From VRUE01 sp963745915 (GTDB lineage: Bacteria > Actinomycetota > Thermoleophilia > Solirubrobacterales > 70-9), in assembly GCA_963745915.1 (NCBI GenBank), contig CAVUZA010000002.1:806001-870000 (forward strand): a DNA stretch of 64,000 nucleotides, written 5' to 3'. The stretch's first letter is position 1; every line of letters begins with the position of its first letter. Shown piece by piece: positions 20,826-32,129 of the stretch. Made by a program: the position numbers and the translations under genes. The notes beneath the pieces are model-generated. The model was not told where the DNA came from and made no database searches. It saw only the letters and a program-made list of their open reading frames with translations.

Positions 20826-20922
20826 AAAGCGCTCCGGCGAGAGGCGGGTTGTGCCCCTCCCCAGGAAGCTTGGTGACCACCTCCCGAAGCGCATCGACGA
20901 TCCAGCTGCGCGACGGCTTCAT
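20818..20922 (-). CDS. possible 34-residue leader peptide ahead of agpS
   Basis: An ATG followed by MKPSRSWIVDALREVV and ending in a TGA that overlaps the agpS start region. The first 15 residues have a helix-like pattern, and the frame runs through the loop and left arm of palindrome E. It could be a translated leader that couples to agpS, or a chance frame. I see no ribosome-binding site beyond GGAGAGG-like purines four bases before the ATG, which is actually a fair match. Low confidence. Confidence 0.25.
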   Translation of the reverse strand: MKPSRSWIVDALREVVTKLPGEGHNPPLAGALYG

Positions 20923-20943
20923 GGAGAGGGGCACAACCCGCCT
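20842..20943. repeat. inverted repeat E between FAR and agpS
   Basis: AGGCGGGTTGTGCCCCTC and its complement are perfect 18-base arms separated by 66 bases. The distal arm contains the stop codon of the acyl-CoA reductase gene, and the other lies 17 bases ahead of the agpS start. The 116-base gap between the two genes is almost entirely this element. Confidence 0.75.
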
Positions 20944-22933
20944 ACCAGTGCACGCCTTTCATCAGGTGGGCGAAGGCGACCGCCTCGGTCGAGGGCGCCT
21001 TGTCGGGCGCCTCCTCGGACTTGCCCTTGGCCGCCTGACTGTCGGGGAAGAGCTTGTAGGCCTGGTTGAGGATGCGGTCCGACGCCTTCGGCGCCACCGC
21101 GTAGAGCAGCTCGCCGAAGGTGCCGAGCCGGGTCGCGACCTTCTTCGGCCGGTGGATCATCGCCCCGGCGATCATCTCCGCCGCCTCCTCTGGCGAGATC
21201 GCCGGGAAGACGTCGTACATCCGGGTCGGGGCGATCATCGGCGTGCGCACCAGCGGCATGTGGATCGTCGTCATGTGGACGCCGTCGTCGACGATCTCCG
21301 AGGCGACCACCCGGCTGAAGGCGTCGAGCGCCGCCTTCGAGGCGACGTAGGCGGAGAAGCGCGGCGGGTTGGTCTGGGTGCCGATCGAGCTGATGTTGAT
21401 CACGTGGCCCGACTTGCGCGCCCGCATCGAGGGCAGCAGGGCGAGGATCAGCCGCACCGCGCCCAGGTAGTTGAGCTGGACCGTGCGCTCGTAGTCGTGG
21501 AAGCGGTCGTAGGCGAGCCCGACCGAGCGGCGGATCGAGCGGCCGGCGTTGTTGACCAGGACGTCGACCTGGCCGTGGTAGGCAAGCACCTCCTCGGCCA
21601 TCCGCGCGACGTCGTCGGTGTCGGACATGTCGCAGCGGTGGATGTGGGCGACGCCGCCGGCCTGCTCGATCTCGCGCTTGGTCTCCTCCAGCTTCTCGAC
21701 CGAGCGGGCGACGAGCAGCACGGTGGCGCCGGCGTCGGCGACCTTGACCGCGGTCGCCTTGCCGATCCCCGAGGAGGCGCCGGTGATCAGCACCACCTTG
21801 CCGCGCACCGCGGCGCTCAGCGAGCGGTCCTTGAACAGGTCCGGGTCGAGGTTGCGCTCCCAGTAGTCCCAGACGCGGTCGGCGTAGGACTCCAGCGGCG
21901 GCACCGAGATCCCGGAGCCCTCGAGCGCCCGCTGCGTGTTGCTCGAGTCGAAGGTGGTCGGGTAGCTGACGTACTGCAGCACGCCGGCCGGGATGCCGAG
22001 CTGGTCGAGCCCGAGCTTCACCGCCCGCCGCGCCGGCGGGAAGAAGCGCAGGCCGGTGCGCACCAGTGAGGTCGCCGGGTCGGTGATCTCGGAGTCGAGG
22101 CGCAACGCCGCCTGCGGCGCGTCGGCGGCGCGGGCGAAGAGGTTGACGACCTCGCCGGCGCTCTTCGGGCTGGGGTCGGTGAGGCTGAAGGCCTGGCCGT
22201 CGAGGCCGGGCCGATGGGCGATGTGGTCGATCGCGTCGGCGACGAAGTCGACCGGGACGATGTTGATCTCGCCGCCTTCGACCCCGAGCGCCGGCAGCCA
22301 GGCCGGCAGCACCTTGCGCGCCCGCTGCAGCAGCTTGAAGAAGTAGTAGGGCCCGTCGACCTTGTCGATCTCGCCGGTGCGCGAGTCGCCGACGACGATC
22401 CCCGGCCGGTAGACGCGCCAGGGGCGGGCGCATTCCTCGCGCACGACCCGCTCGGACTCGTGCTTGGTGCGGAAGTAGGGGTGGGTGTCGAGCCGCTGCG
22501 CCTGCTCGAACATGTCCTCGCGCCACTCGCCCTCGTAGAGGCCGGCGGCGGCGATCGAGCTGACCTGGTGGAAGCAGCCGGCCTCGATCGCCCCGGCGAG
22601 CTCGACCGCGTGGCGGGTGCCCTCTACGTTGGCCACCTCCTGCGCCTCGGCGCCGGCGGTCATGTCGTAGATCGCCGCCAGGTGGAAGAAGTGGTCGACC
22701 TTGCCGCGCAGCTCGAGCAGGTCCTCCTCGGAGACGCCGAGGCTGGCCTGGGAGAGGTCGCCGGCGACCGGCACGACGCGTGCGCCGTCGGCCCCCCAGG
22801 CGGTGCGCAGCTCCTCCAGCCGCCCGCGCGAGCCGGCGCGGACCAGGGCGTAGACGGTGCCCTCGCGGCGCAGCAGGCGCTGGACCAGGTTGCGGCCGAT
22901 GAATCCGGTGGCGCCGGTGACGAAGTAGTTCAT
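20942..22933 (-). CDS. two-domain fatty acyl-CoA reductase (FAR, SDR-SDR fusion)
   Basis: A 663-residue protein. Domain 1 (about 1-370) is an extended SDR of the thioester-reductase type: TGATGFIG at 6-13 and YFRTK at 153-157. Domain 2 (about 378-620) is a classical SDR: TGASSGIG at 384-391, NNAG at 461-464 and YVASK at 529-533. This order and length match bacterial fatty acyl-CoA reductases such as Maqu_2220 of Marinobacter and mycobacterial AcrA1-like proteins, which reduce acyl-CoA through aldehyde to alcohol with NADPH. The AGPS-like gene downstream would use a fatty alcohol. An upstream in-frame start is possible but adds nothing conserved. Confidence 0.82.
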   Translation of the reverse strand: MNYFVTGATGFIGRNLVQRLLRREGTVYALVRAGSRGRLEELRTAWGADGARVVPVAGDLSQASLGVSEEDLLELRGKVDHFFHLAAIYDMTAGAEAQEVANVEGTRHAVELAGAIEAGCFHQVSSIAAAGLYEGEWREDMFEQAQRLDTHPYFRTKHESERVVREECARPWRVYRPGIVVGDSRTGEIDKVDGPYYFFKLLQRARKVLPAWLPALGVEGGEINIVPVDFVADAIDHIAHRPGLDGQAFSLTDPSPKSAGEVVNLFARAADAPQAALRLDSEITDPATSLVRTGLRFFPPARRAVKLGLDQLGIPAGVLQYVSYPTTFDSSNTQRALEGSGISVPPLESYADRVWDYWERNLDPDLFKDRSLSAAVRGKVVLITGASSGIGKATAVKVADAGATVLLVARSVEKLEETKREIEQAGGVAHIHRCDMSDTDDVARMAEEVLAYHGQVDVLVNNAGRSIRRSVGLAYDRFHDYERTVQLNYLGAVRLILALLPSMRARKSGHVINISSIGTQTNPPRFSAYVASKAALDAFSRVVASEIVDDGVHMTTIHMPLVRTPMIAPTRMYDVFPAISPEEAAEMIAGAMIHRPKKVATRLGTFGELLYAVAPKASDRILNQAYKLFPDSQAAKGKSEEAPDKAPSTEAVAFAHLMKGVHW

Positions 22934-22940
22934 TGCTTGC

Positions 22941-22954
22941 AGCCTACCTAGGCT
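22941..22954. promoter_or_regulatory. small palindrome between divergent FAR and kgd
   Basis: AGCCTA-CC-TAGGCT, a perfect 6-bp inverted repeat with a two-base centre, lies in the 63-base divergent gap eight bases from the FAR start. It is a possible operator; no regulator is implied by the sequence. Confidence 0.35.
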
Positions 22955-22996
22955 CAACAAGCGCGCAATCCGGTTTCCATAGACTCAGAGGCAGAG

Positions 22997-25900
22997 ATGG
23001 CGGAGACGGCCACCGTGCAGATCGCGATGCCCGAGATGGGCGAGTCGGTGACCGAGGGAATCGTGCTCGAGTGGCACGTCGCCGAGGGCGACTTCGTCAA
23101 CGAGGGCGACACCATCGTCGAGGTCTCGACCGACAAGGTCGACGCCGAGGTGCCGGCGCCTACGGACGGCGTCATTACGAAACTGCTGGTCTCCGTGGAT
23201 GACGAGGTGCCGGTTGGGGCGCCGTTGGCGGAGATGGAGGCGGGTGACGGGGACGGCGAGGGATCAAGCGGGACTCCTGCGGGTCCTGTCGCTGCAGCTG
23301 ACGGCGGCGCCAACGGCGCTGGCTCTCCAGACACAGATATCCGCGCGACGCCAGTCGCGCGGAGGGTTGCCGAGGCTAATGGCGTCGATCTTGGCTCGGT
23401 GAGCGGGTCGGGGCCTGGGGCGAAGGTGCTGAAGGAGGATGTGCTCGCGGCTGCCAACGGTGGAGGCCCGGAGGCGGTCGGCGAGGAGAAGCAGCTGCGG
23501 GGGCCGGCGGCGATGCTGGCGCAGGCGATGGACGAGAGCAGGGAGGTGCCGACGGCGACCTCGTTCCGCACCGTCGCCGTCGACACGCTCGACGCCAAGC
23601 GCAAGGCGCTCAACGGGCTGTTGAAAGAACGCGGGATGAAGGTCTCCTTCACCCACCTGGTCGCCTGGGCGATCGTCCAGGCCGCCAAGCGCCACCCGGT
23701 GATGACCCGCGTCTTCGAGCAACGCGACGGCAAGCCGTTCGCGATCGAGAACGGGCCGGTCAACCTCGGGATCGCGGTCGACGTCGAGCGCAAGGACGGC
23801 TCGCACAGCCTGATGGTGCCGGCGATCAAGGGCGCGGACGGACTCGACTTCGCCGCCTTCCACAGCCGCTACGAGGAGCTGATCAACAAGACGCGGGAGA
23901 GCAAGCTCACCGCCGACGACTTCCAGGGCACCAACGTCTCGCTGACCAACCCGGGCGGGATCGGCACCGTCGCCTCGGTGCCGCGCCTGATGAGCGGCCA
24001 GAGCGCGATCATCGCCACCGGCTCGATCGCCTACCCGCCCGAGTGGGCGCACGCCACCCCCGAGCGCCTGCGCCAGCTCGGCGTCTCCAAGGTGATGACG
24101 ATGACCTCGACCTACGACCACCGGGTGATCCAGGGGGCCGAGTCGGGCGCCTTCCTGCGCAGCATCGAGCAGCTGCTGCAGGGCGAGGACGACTTCTACG
24201 AGGGCGTCGCCACCGAGCTCGACCTCGACCCGGCGGCGGTCACCTCCGCCCACCCGGCCTCGGCCTCGGCGCCGCCGCTGGGCGCCGCGGCGCCGGCCAC
24301 CGAGGAGATGGCGGTCACCTCGACCCAGCCCGACGAGGAGCTGCTGCAGGCGGTGCAGGCGGCGACCTCGCTGCTCAAGGGCTACCGCACCCACGGCCAC
24401 CTCGCCGCCCGCCTCGACCCGCTCGGCCGCGAGCCGAAGGGCGACCCGGCGATCCAGCCCGAGAGCCTCAACCTGACGCCGGAGCTGATGTCGCGCATCC
24501 CGGCCTCGATCCTGCGCATCGGCGTCCCCGGCGAGACCCTGCTCGAGGTGCTGCCGCGGATGCGCGAGGCCTACTGCGGCCCGATCGCCTACCAGTTCGA
24601 GCACCTCTCCTCGCACCAGCAGCGCACCTGGCTGCGCGAGATGGTCGAGACCGGCGCCCACCGCCAGCCGCTGGTCACCGAGAGAGAAACGCCGCCTGCT
24701 GACGCGCCTGATCGACGTCTTCCAGTTCGAGCGTTTCGTCGAGAAGGCCTACCTGGGACAGAAGATCTTCACGATCGAGGGGCTCGACGCGGTGGTGCCG
24801 ATGCTCGACGAGCTGGTCACCCTCGCCCACCGCGGCGGCGCCGAGGAGGTCGTCTTCGGCATGGCCCACCGCGGCCGGCTCAGCGTCCTCGCCCACAACA
24901 TCGGCCGCTCGGTCGAGTCGATCCTGGCCGAGTTCGAGGGCGCCAAGCAGATCGACCAGGTGAAGGCGGTGGCGGCGATCCCGCACGGCGGCACCGGCGA
25001 CGTCAAGTACCACTACGGCCACCAGGGCACCTACGAGACCCACGCCGGCGAGCAAGATCTCGGTCCGCCTCTACCCCAACCCGAGCCACCTGGAGTTCGT
25101 CAACCCGGTGGTCGAGGGCGCCACCCGCTTCATCCAGTCCGAGTTCGAGGGCGCCGCGATCGAGCACCGGCCAAAACGGGCGGTGCCGGTGCTGCTGCAC
25201 GGCGACGCCTCCTTCCCGGGCCAGGGCGTGGTCGCCGAAACGCTCAACCTGCGGGCGCTGGCCGGCTACACCACCGGCGGCACGATCCACGTGATCCAGA
25301 ACAACCAGGTCGGCTTCACCACCGACCCCGAGGAGGCCCGCTCGACCCCCTACGCCGCCGACATGGCGAAGGGCTTCAACGTGCCGATCGTCCACGTCAA
25401 CGCCGACGACGTCGAGGCCTGCTCGGCGGCGGTGCGGCTGGCGATGGCCTACCGCGAGCGCTGGGGGCAGGACATCGTCATCGACGTGATCGGCTACCGC
25501 CGCTACGGCCACAACGAGACCGACGAGCCCGCCTACACCCAGCCCCAGGTCGCGGCCAAGATCAAGGCCCACCCGCCGGTCTCCGAGATCTACGCCGAGC
25601 AGCTGGTCGGGGAGGGGGCGATCGCCGCCGAGGAGGTCGAAGTGATCGCCAAGCACCGCCACGACGAGATGTCGGCGGCGCTCAAGGACCTGCGCCACAA
25701 GATGGAGCTGGGCGAATACGAGGACCCGACCGTGACCACGACCAGCACCGGCGAGCTCGACCGCTCGGCCAGCCCGCCGGTCGAGACCACGGTCTCGGCC
25801 GAGAAGCTGCGCGAGCTGAACCAGGCGCTGATCGAGGTGCCGGACAGCTTCACCGTGCACCGCAAGCTGCGCAAACCGTTCGCCAAGCGGATCGAGGCGC

Positions 25901-26952
25901 TGCAGAGCGGCGGGATCGAATTCGGCCACGCCGAGGCGCTCGCCTTCGCCTCGCTGCTGACCCAGGGCGTCCACATCCGGCTCACCGGCCAGGACACCGA
26001 GCGCGGCACCTTCTCCCACCGCCACCTCGTCCTGCACGACGAGAAGACCGGGCTCGAGTACACGCCGATGCAGAACCTGCCCGGGGCCGAGGCGCCCTTC
26101 GAGCTCTACAACAGCCCGCTCTCGGAGACCGCCTGCCTCGGCTTCGAGTACGGCTACTCGGCGGCGCGCGACGACGCGCTGGTCCTCTGGGAGGCGCAGT
26201 ACGGCGACTTCGCCAACGCCGGCCAGGTGATCGTCGACAGCTTCATCGTCTCCGGCGAGGCGAAGTGGGGACAGACCAGCCGCCTCACGCTGCTGCTGCC
26301 GCACGGCTACGAGGGCTCGGGGCCGGAGCACTCGAGCGCCCGGATCGAGCGCTTCCTGGCGCTCGCCGCCGAGGGCAACATCCGCATCGCCAACCCGACC
26401 ACCGCCGCCCAGTACTTCCACCTGCTGCGCCGCCAGGCGCTGATCCGCAAGCCGCGGCCGCTGATCGTCTTCACCCCCAAGGGACTGCTGCGCCTCGACC
26501 GCGCCGCGGCCCGTCCCGACCAGCTGACCAACGAGCACTTCCACTTCATCCTCGACGACCCGACCGCGACCGAACGGCGCGAGAAGGTCAAGCGCCTGGT
26601 GCTCTGCACCGGCAAGGTCTACTACGACATGGACGCCAGCGAGCGGCGCGAGAAGGCCACCGACGTGGCGATCGTCCGGGTCGAGCTGCTCTACCCCTTC
26701 GCCGAGGACCAGCTGACCGAGATGATCGCCACCTACCCCAACCTGGAGGAGATCGTCTGGGTCCAGGAGGAGCCGCGCAACATGGGCTGCTGGAAGGTGA
26801 TGTCGCGCCGCCTCCCCGACCTCCTCCCCGAGGGCGTCGAGCTCGGCTACGTCGGCCGCCCGATCCGCGCCAGCCCCGGCGAGGGCTACTCCGTCGCCCA
26901 CGCCCGCGAGCAGGAGCGCATCGTGCTCACCGCGCTGACGCCGGGGGCCTGA
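22997..26952 (+). CDS. kgd: lipoyl-E2-E1 fusion: 2-oxoglutarate decarboxylase/dehydrogenase (Kgd/OdhA type), two frameshifts
   Basis: One coding unit of 1317 codons after removing two single-base excesses, near 24685 (GAGAGAGAAA) and 25053 (GAGCAAGATC). Domains in order: lipoyl domain (lysine in STDKVDAEV, residue 47), peripheral-subunit-binding domain (RATPVARRVAEANGVDL), E2 acyltransferase (TYDHRVIQGAESG), then E1 with thiamine-binding and transketolase parts (GMAHRGRLSVLAHN, GDASFPGQGVVAE, VNADDVEA). It would oxidatively decarboxylate 2-oxoglutarate to succinyl-CoA. Mycobacterial Kgd and corynebacterial OdhA carry the E2 catalytic domain but lack a lipoyl domain, so the lipoyl domain here is notable. 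The gene as written cannot make full-length protein. Confidence 0.88.
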
Positions 26953-27281
26953 TGCGCAAGCCGGTGCCCGGGCGGCTCTTCGTCTGGGTGAAGCGGCTCT
27001 CCTGGCTCGAGCTGGCGGTGTTCGCCGGGCTGATCGTCTTCTGGCTGGCGCCGGGGTTCGAGACCGAGACGATGCTCTTCGGCTGGGCGCACGGGCTCGG
27101 CTTCGTGCTGCTCTGCATCGTGATCTGGGTCGCCTGCGGGCGGCGCGAGGCGCCCTACACGCTGCTGGCGGCGACCCTGACCCCGGTCGGGCCGGTGGGC
27201 AGCGTGATCGGGATCGAGCTGATCGAGCGCCGTGGCTGGGGCGTGGCTGAGAGCCCGGCCGGAATTGCGGAATCCCCGTAG
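26952..27281 (+). CDS. DUF3817-like small membrane protein
   Basis: A 109-residue protein with three hydrophobic helices (LELAVFAGLIVFWLAPG, GWAHGLGFVLLCIVIWVAC, LLAATLTPVGPVGSVIGI) and a GWAHGLGF motif typical of DUF3817 proteins. ATG overlaps the kgd stop by one base (TGATG), so it is translated from the same message. The family has no established role. It is followed by a promoter and candidate small RNA. Confidence 0.75.
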   Translation: MRKPVPGRLFVWVKRLSWLELAVFAGLIVFWLAPGFETETMLFGWAHGLGFVLLCIVIWVACGRREAPYTLLAATLTPVGPVGSVIGIELIERRGWGVAESPAGIAESP

Positions 27282-27297
27282 TTCCGCTCAGGTCGGC

Positions 27298-27326
27298 TTG
27301 ACCCTCGGGGACGGCCGCGGTATACG
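27298..27326 (+). promoter_or_regulatory. strong sigma-70-type promoter for a candidate small RNA
   Basis: TTGACC and TATACG are separated by exactly 17 bases, one of the best promoter matches in the window. No protein-coding gene lies downstream on this strand for more than 3 kb, only the antisense aconitase gene, so the promoter most likely serves a non-coding RNA. Confidence 0.65.
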
Positions 27327-27332
27327 TAGAAG

Positions 27333-27470
27333 GTGACTGTTCCTCTGAGCAGTCCCGTTTAGGGGAACGGCCGCGTCGGCATCCCTCCCTGGCTACCGAC
27401 GCGCAGGTGCAGTGAGGGTCGCGCGGACCCCCCTGCCTCCCGCGGCCCCCACTGCGCCGCTCTGTCCCAA
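27333..27470 (+). ncRNA. candidate 6C-type small RNA (C-rich-loop hairpins)
   Basis: Downstream of a 17-bp-spaced promoter lie three successive hairpins. The second has an 8-bp perfect stem (CGCGTCGG with CCGACGCG) and a 16-base loop containing CCCTCCC. The third has nested stems (GCAGTG/CACTGC, GGG/CCC, CGCGG/CCGCG) and a loop with six consecutive C. Two adjacent stem-loops with C-rich loops are the hallmark of the actinobacterial 6C RNA. The RNA would end before the convergent aconitase stop codon. Identity as 6C is inferred from architecture only; I cannot run a covariance model. Confidence 0.45.
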
Positions 27471-27471
27471 A

Positions 27472-30327
<2,856 letters not shown>

Positions 30328-30410
30328 CCTAGGGAGCCACGCGCCCGGGACGAGTGTCGACTTTGCCCACGCATCCGGTGGTCAACTCGACAGGCTGCGT
30401 ACCTTGCCCC

Positions 30411-31211
30411 TCAGCGCTTGTCCGTCTGCCCTTTGGCGACGTCGGCGGCGGCTTTCTGGCCGGCGGCACCGCTGGCGACCTTGACCGAGATCGCCGGGGT
30501 GAGCAGGGAGAAGTGGGCCAGGGCGCGCTGCTGGATCGGGGCGACGGCGATCTCGACCTTGTTGCGCTCGATCGCGCGGACGACAGCGGCGGCGACCTGC
30601 TGGGGCGAGCCGGTGCCGAGGCCGGGGATCGGGTCGGCGCCCGAGTCGGCGTACATGCCGGCCTCGCGGATCGTGCCCGGGGAGACGATCGAGACGCCGA
30701 CTCCGAGCGGGTCGAGGTCGGCGCGCAGGCCGAGGGCGAAGCCGCGCAGGCCGAACTTGGTCGCGTTGTAGACCGAGGAGAGCGGCGTCGCCGACTTGCC
30801 CGAGAGCGAGGAGATGAAGACCATGTGGCCGCGGCCGCGCTCGACCATGCCCGCCTCGAGCGCGCGGGCGAGGTGCATCGGCGCCTCGAGGTTGACCCGC
30901 AGCGTCCCCTCCAGGCGCTCGCTGCTGTACTCCGGCAGGCGCCCGGTGCCCGGCAGGCCGGCGTTGGCGACGAGGACGTCGACCGCGCCCGCCTCGGCGG
31001 CGAGCTTCTCGGCCGCGCCCGGCTGCGCGAGGTCGGCGGGCAGCACGCCGTGGCCCTCGCCGGGCAGCTCGGCCGCCAGCTGCTCCAGCGCCTCGGCGCT
31101 GCGGCCACTGAGCGAGAGGCTCGCCCCGCGCCCGGCCAGCGCCGTCGCGATCGCCCGTCCCAGGCCACCCGTGGCCCCGGTGAGCAGCGCTTTCGTCCCC
31201 GCAAGTTCCAT
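30411..31211 (-). CDS. short-chain dehydrogenase/reductase
   Basis: A 266-residue classical SDR: NAD(P)-binding TGATGGLGRAIA, NAG in VANAGLPG, catalytic Ser in FISSLSGKSA, and YNATK (Tyr-x-x-x-Lys). Arg/Ser after the first strand (SLSGRSAEAL) favours NADPH. Substrate unknown; SDRs of this length reduce ketoacyl, sterol or sugar ketones. I chose the ATG of MELAGTKALLTG; another ATG four codons upstream is in frame. It is divergent from the riboswitch-controlled peptidase. Confidence 0.85.
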   Translation of the reverse strand: MELAGTKALLTGATGGLGRAIATALAGRGASLSLSGRSAEALEQLAAELPGEGHGVLPADLAQPGAAEKLAAEAGAVDVLVANAGLPGTGRLPEYSSERLEGTLRVNLEAPMHLARALEAGMVERGRGHMVFISSLSGKSATPLSSVYNATKFGLRGFALGLRADLDPLGVGVSIVSPGTIREAGMYADSGADPIPGLGTGSPQQVAAAVVRAIERNKVEIAVAPIQQRALAHFSLLTPAISVKVASGAAGQKAAADVAKGQTDKR

Positions 31212-31321
31212 CTCAGCGCGCAAGCTAGCAGCGTGGCTGTCGAATCAGGTTTCTAAATGTTTGCGTTTTATGAGCAGGCGACCGCTGGATCGTGTACAGT
31301 GCCGCCGTTCCGAACAACCGA

Positions 31322-31450
31322 AACGCCGAATCCCGCGTGCCGGAGGCGCAGCGGGAGCGGGGGAACCACGTTTTCGGGGCTAACTCGCCTAGTACAGGCG
31401 GGGGCGCAGGCTCCTTTCGCGCCAGCCCGACAGCTAACCCCGTAGGCCGA
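31322..31450 (+). ncRNA. c-di-AMP riboswitch (ydaO/yuaA class)
   Basis: The 250-base leader of the NlpC/P60 gene contains the conserved pieces of this class in order: GCCGAATCCCGCGTGCCGG, GCGGGAGCGGGGGAACCA, GGGGCTAACTCGCC, AGGCGGGGGC, and the 3' signature CCGACAGCTAACCCCGTAGGC. The class is known to bind cyclic di-AMP and in actinobacteria usually controls secreted cell-wall hydrolases, which agrees with the gene downstream. It ends about 15 bases before the TTG start; ligand binding is expected to turn expression off. Confidence 0.88.
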
Positions 31451-31464
31451 CGAAGGAGATCGGT

Positions 31465-32022
31465 TTGCGAAACAACGCCAAGAAGCTCAAGCTGGCCATA
31501 GCCACGGTGGGGGTGTTGACGGCACTGGCGATCACGCCGGGCGCCGCGTCCGCCGGTTGTGGCGGCGGCGGCCTCTCGCCTGCTGAAACGGACGTCTGCA
31601 CGCCGACGCAGAAGGCGAAGCTGCTCAAGAACGGGATGCTGATCCCGCCCAAGTCCGCCCCGCGCCGGATCAAGCGCGTGATCTGGGCGGCGAACAGGAT
31701 CCGCAGCAAGCCCTACGTCTGGGGCGGCGGCCACGCACGCTGGTGGGACCGGGGCTATGACTGCTCGGGCTCGGTCAGCTTCGCCCTGCACGGCGGCCGC
31801 TTCATCAACAGCCCGCTTCCCTCCGGCCCGATGGAGCGCTGGGGCATGTCGGGCGAAGGGCGCTGGATCACGGTCTACGCCAACCCCGGGCACGCCTACG
31901 CGGTGATCGCCGGGGTGCGCTGGGACACCTCGGGCAACGGCGACGGCCGCACCGGCCCGAGCTGGCACGAAGACCTGCGCGACAACAAGGGCTTCGTCGC
32001 CCGTCACCCGGCGGGCTTCTAG
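31465..32022 (+). CDS. secreted NlpC/P60-type cell-wall peptidase
   Basis: A 185-residue exported protein starting at TTG, with GAAGGAG six bases upstream. Signal peptide: LKLAIATVGVLTALAITPG then AASA. The catalytic Cys is in GYDCSGSVSFALHGG and the His in GHAYAVIAGVRWD, with YVWGGGHARW preceding, all typical of NlpC/P60 endopeptidases that cleave peptidoglycan stem peptides. The c-di-AMP riboswitch upstream is the usual partner of this class of hydrolase, linking wall turnover with osmotic state. A strong terminator follows. Confidence 0.85.
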   Translation: MRNNAKKLKLAIATVGVLTALAITPGAASAGCGGGGLSPAETDVCTPTQKAKLLKNGMLIPPKSAPRRIKRVIWAANRIRSKPYVWGGGHARWWDRGYDCSGSVSFALHGGRFINSPLPSGPMERWGMSGEGRWITVYANPGHAYAVIAGVRWDTSGNGDGRTGPSWHEDLRDNKGFVARHPAGF

Positions 32023-32042
32023 GCCCCACGGCTGAGCGGTAC

Positions 32043-32070
32043 TCCACCCCGGCCAACCGGCCGGGGTGGA
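32043..32070 (+). terminator. intrinsic terminator of the riboswitch-peptidase transcript
   Basis: TCCACCCCGGCC and GGCCGGGGTGGA make a perfect 12-bp stem with a four-base loop, followed by TTTGT. It lies 21 bases after the peptidase stop. Confidence 0.8.
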
Positions 32071-32129
32071 TTTGTCCTTGCGCTTTTCAACCGCTCGGAT
32101 AACTTCCATACGTAGCCGCTCCACCTGAC

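Noticed and set aside
20842..20943. Insertion sequence with terminal inverted repeats
   Set aside because: Only 66 bases lie between the arms, with no transposase and no target duplication.
31225..32124. Reverse-strand frame over the riboswitch and peptidase
   Set aside because: Antisense to a well-supported NlpC/P60 gene and riboswitch, with no recognisable motifs.
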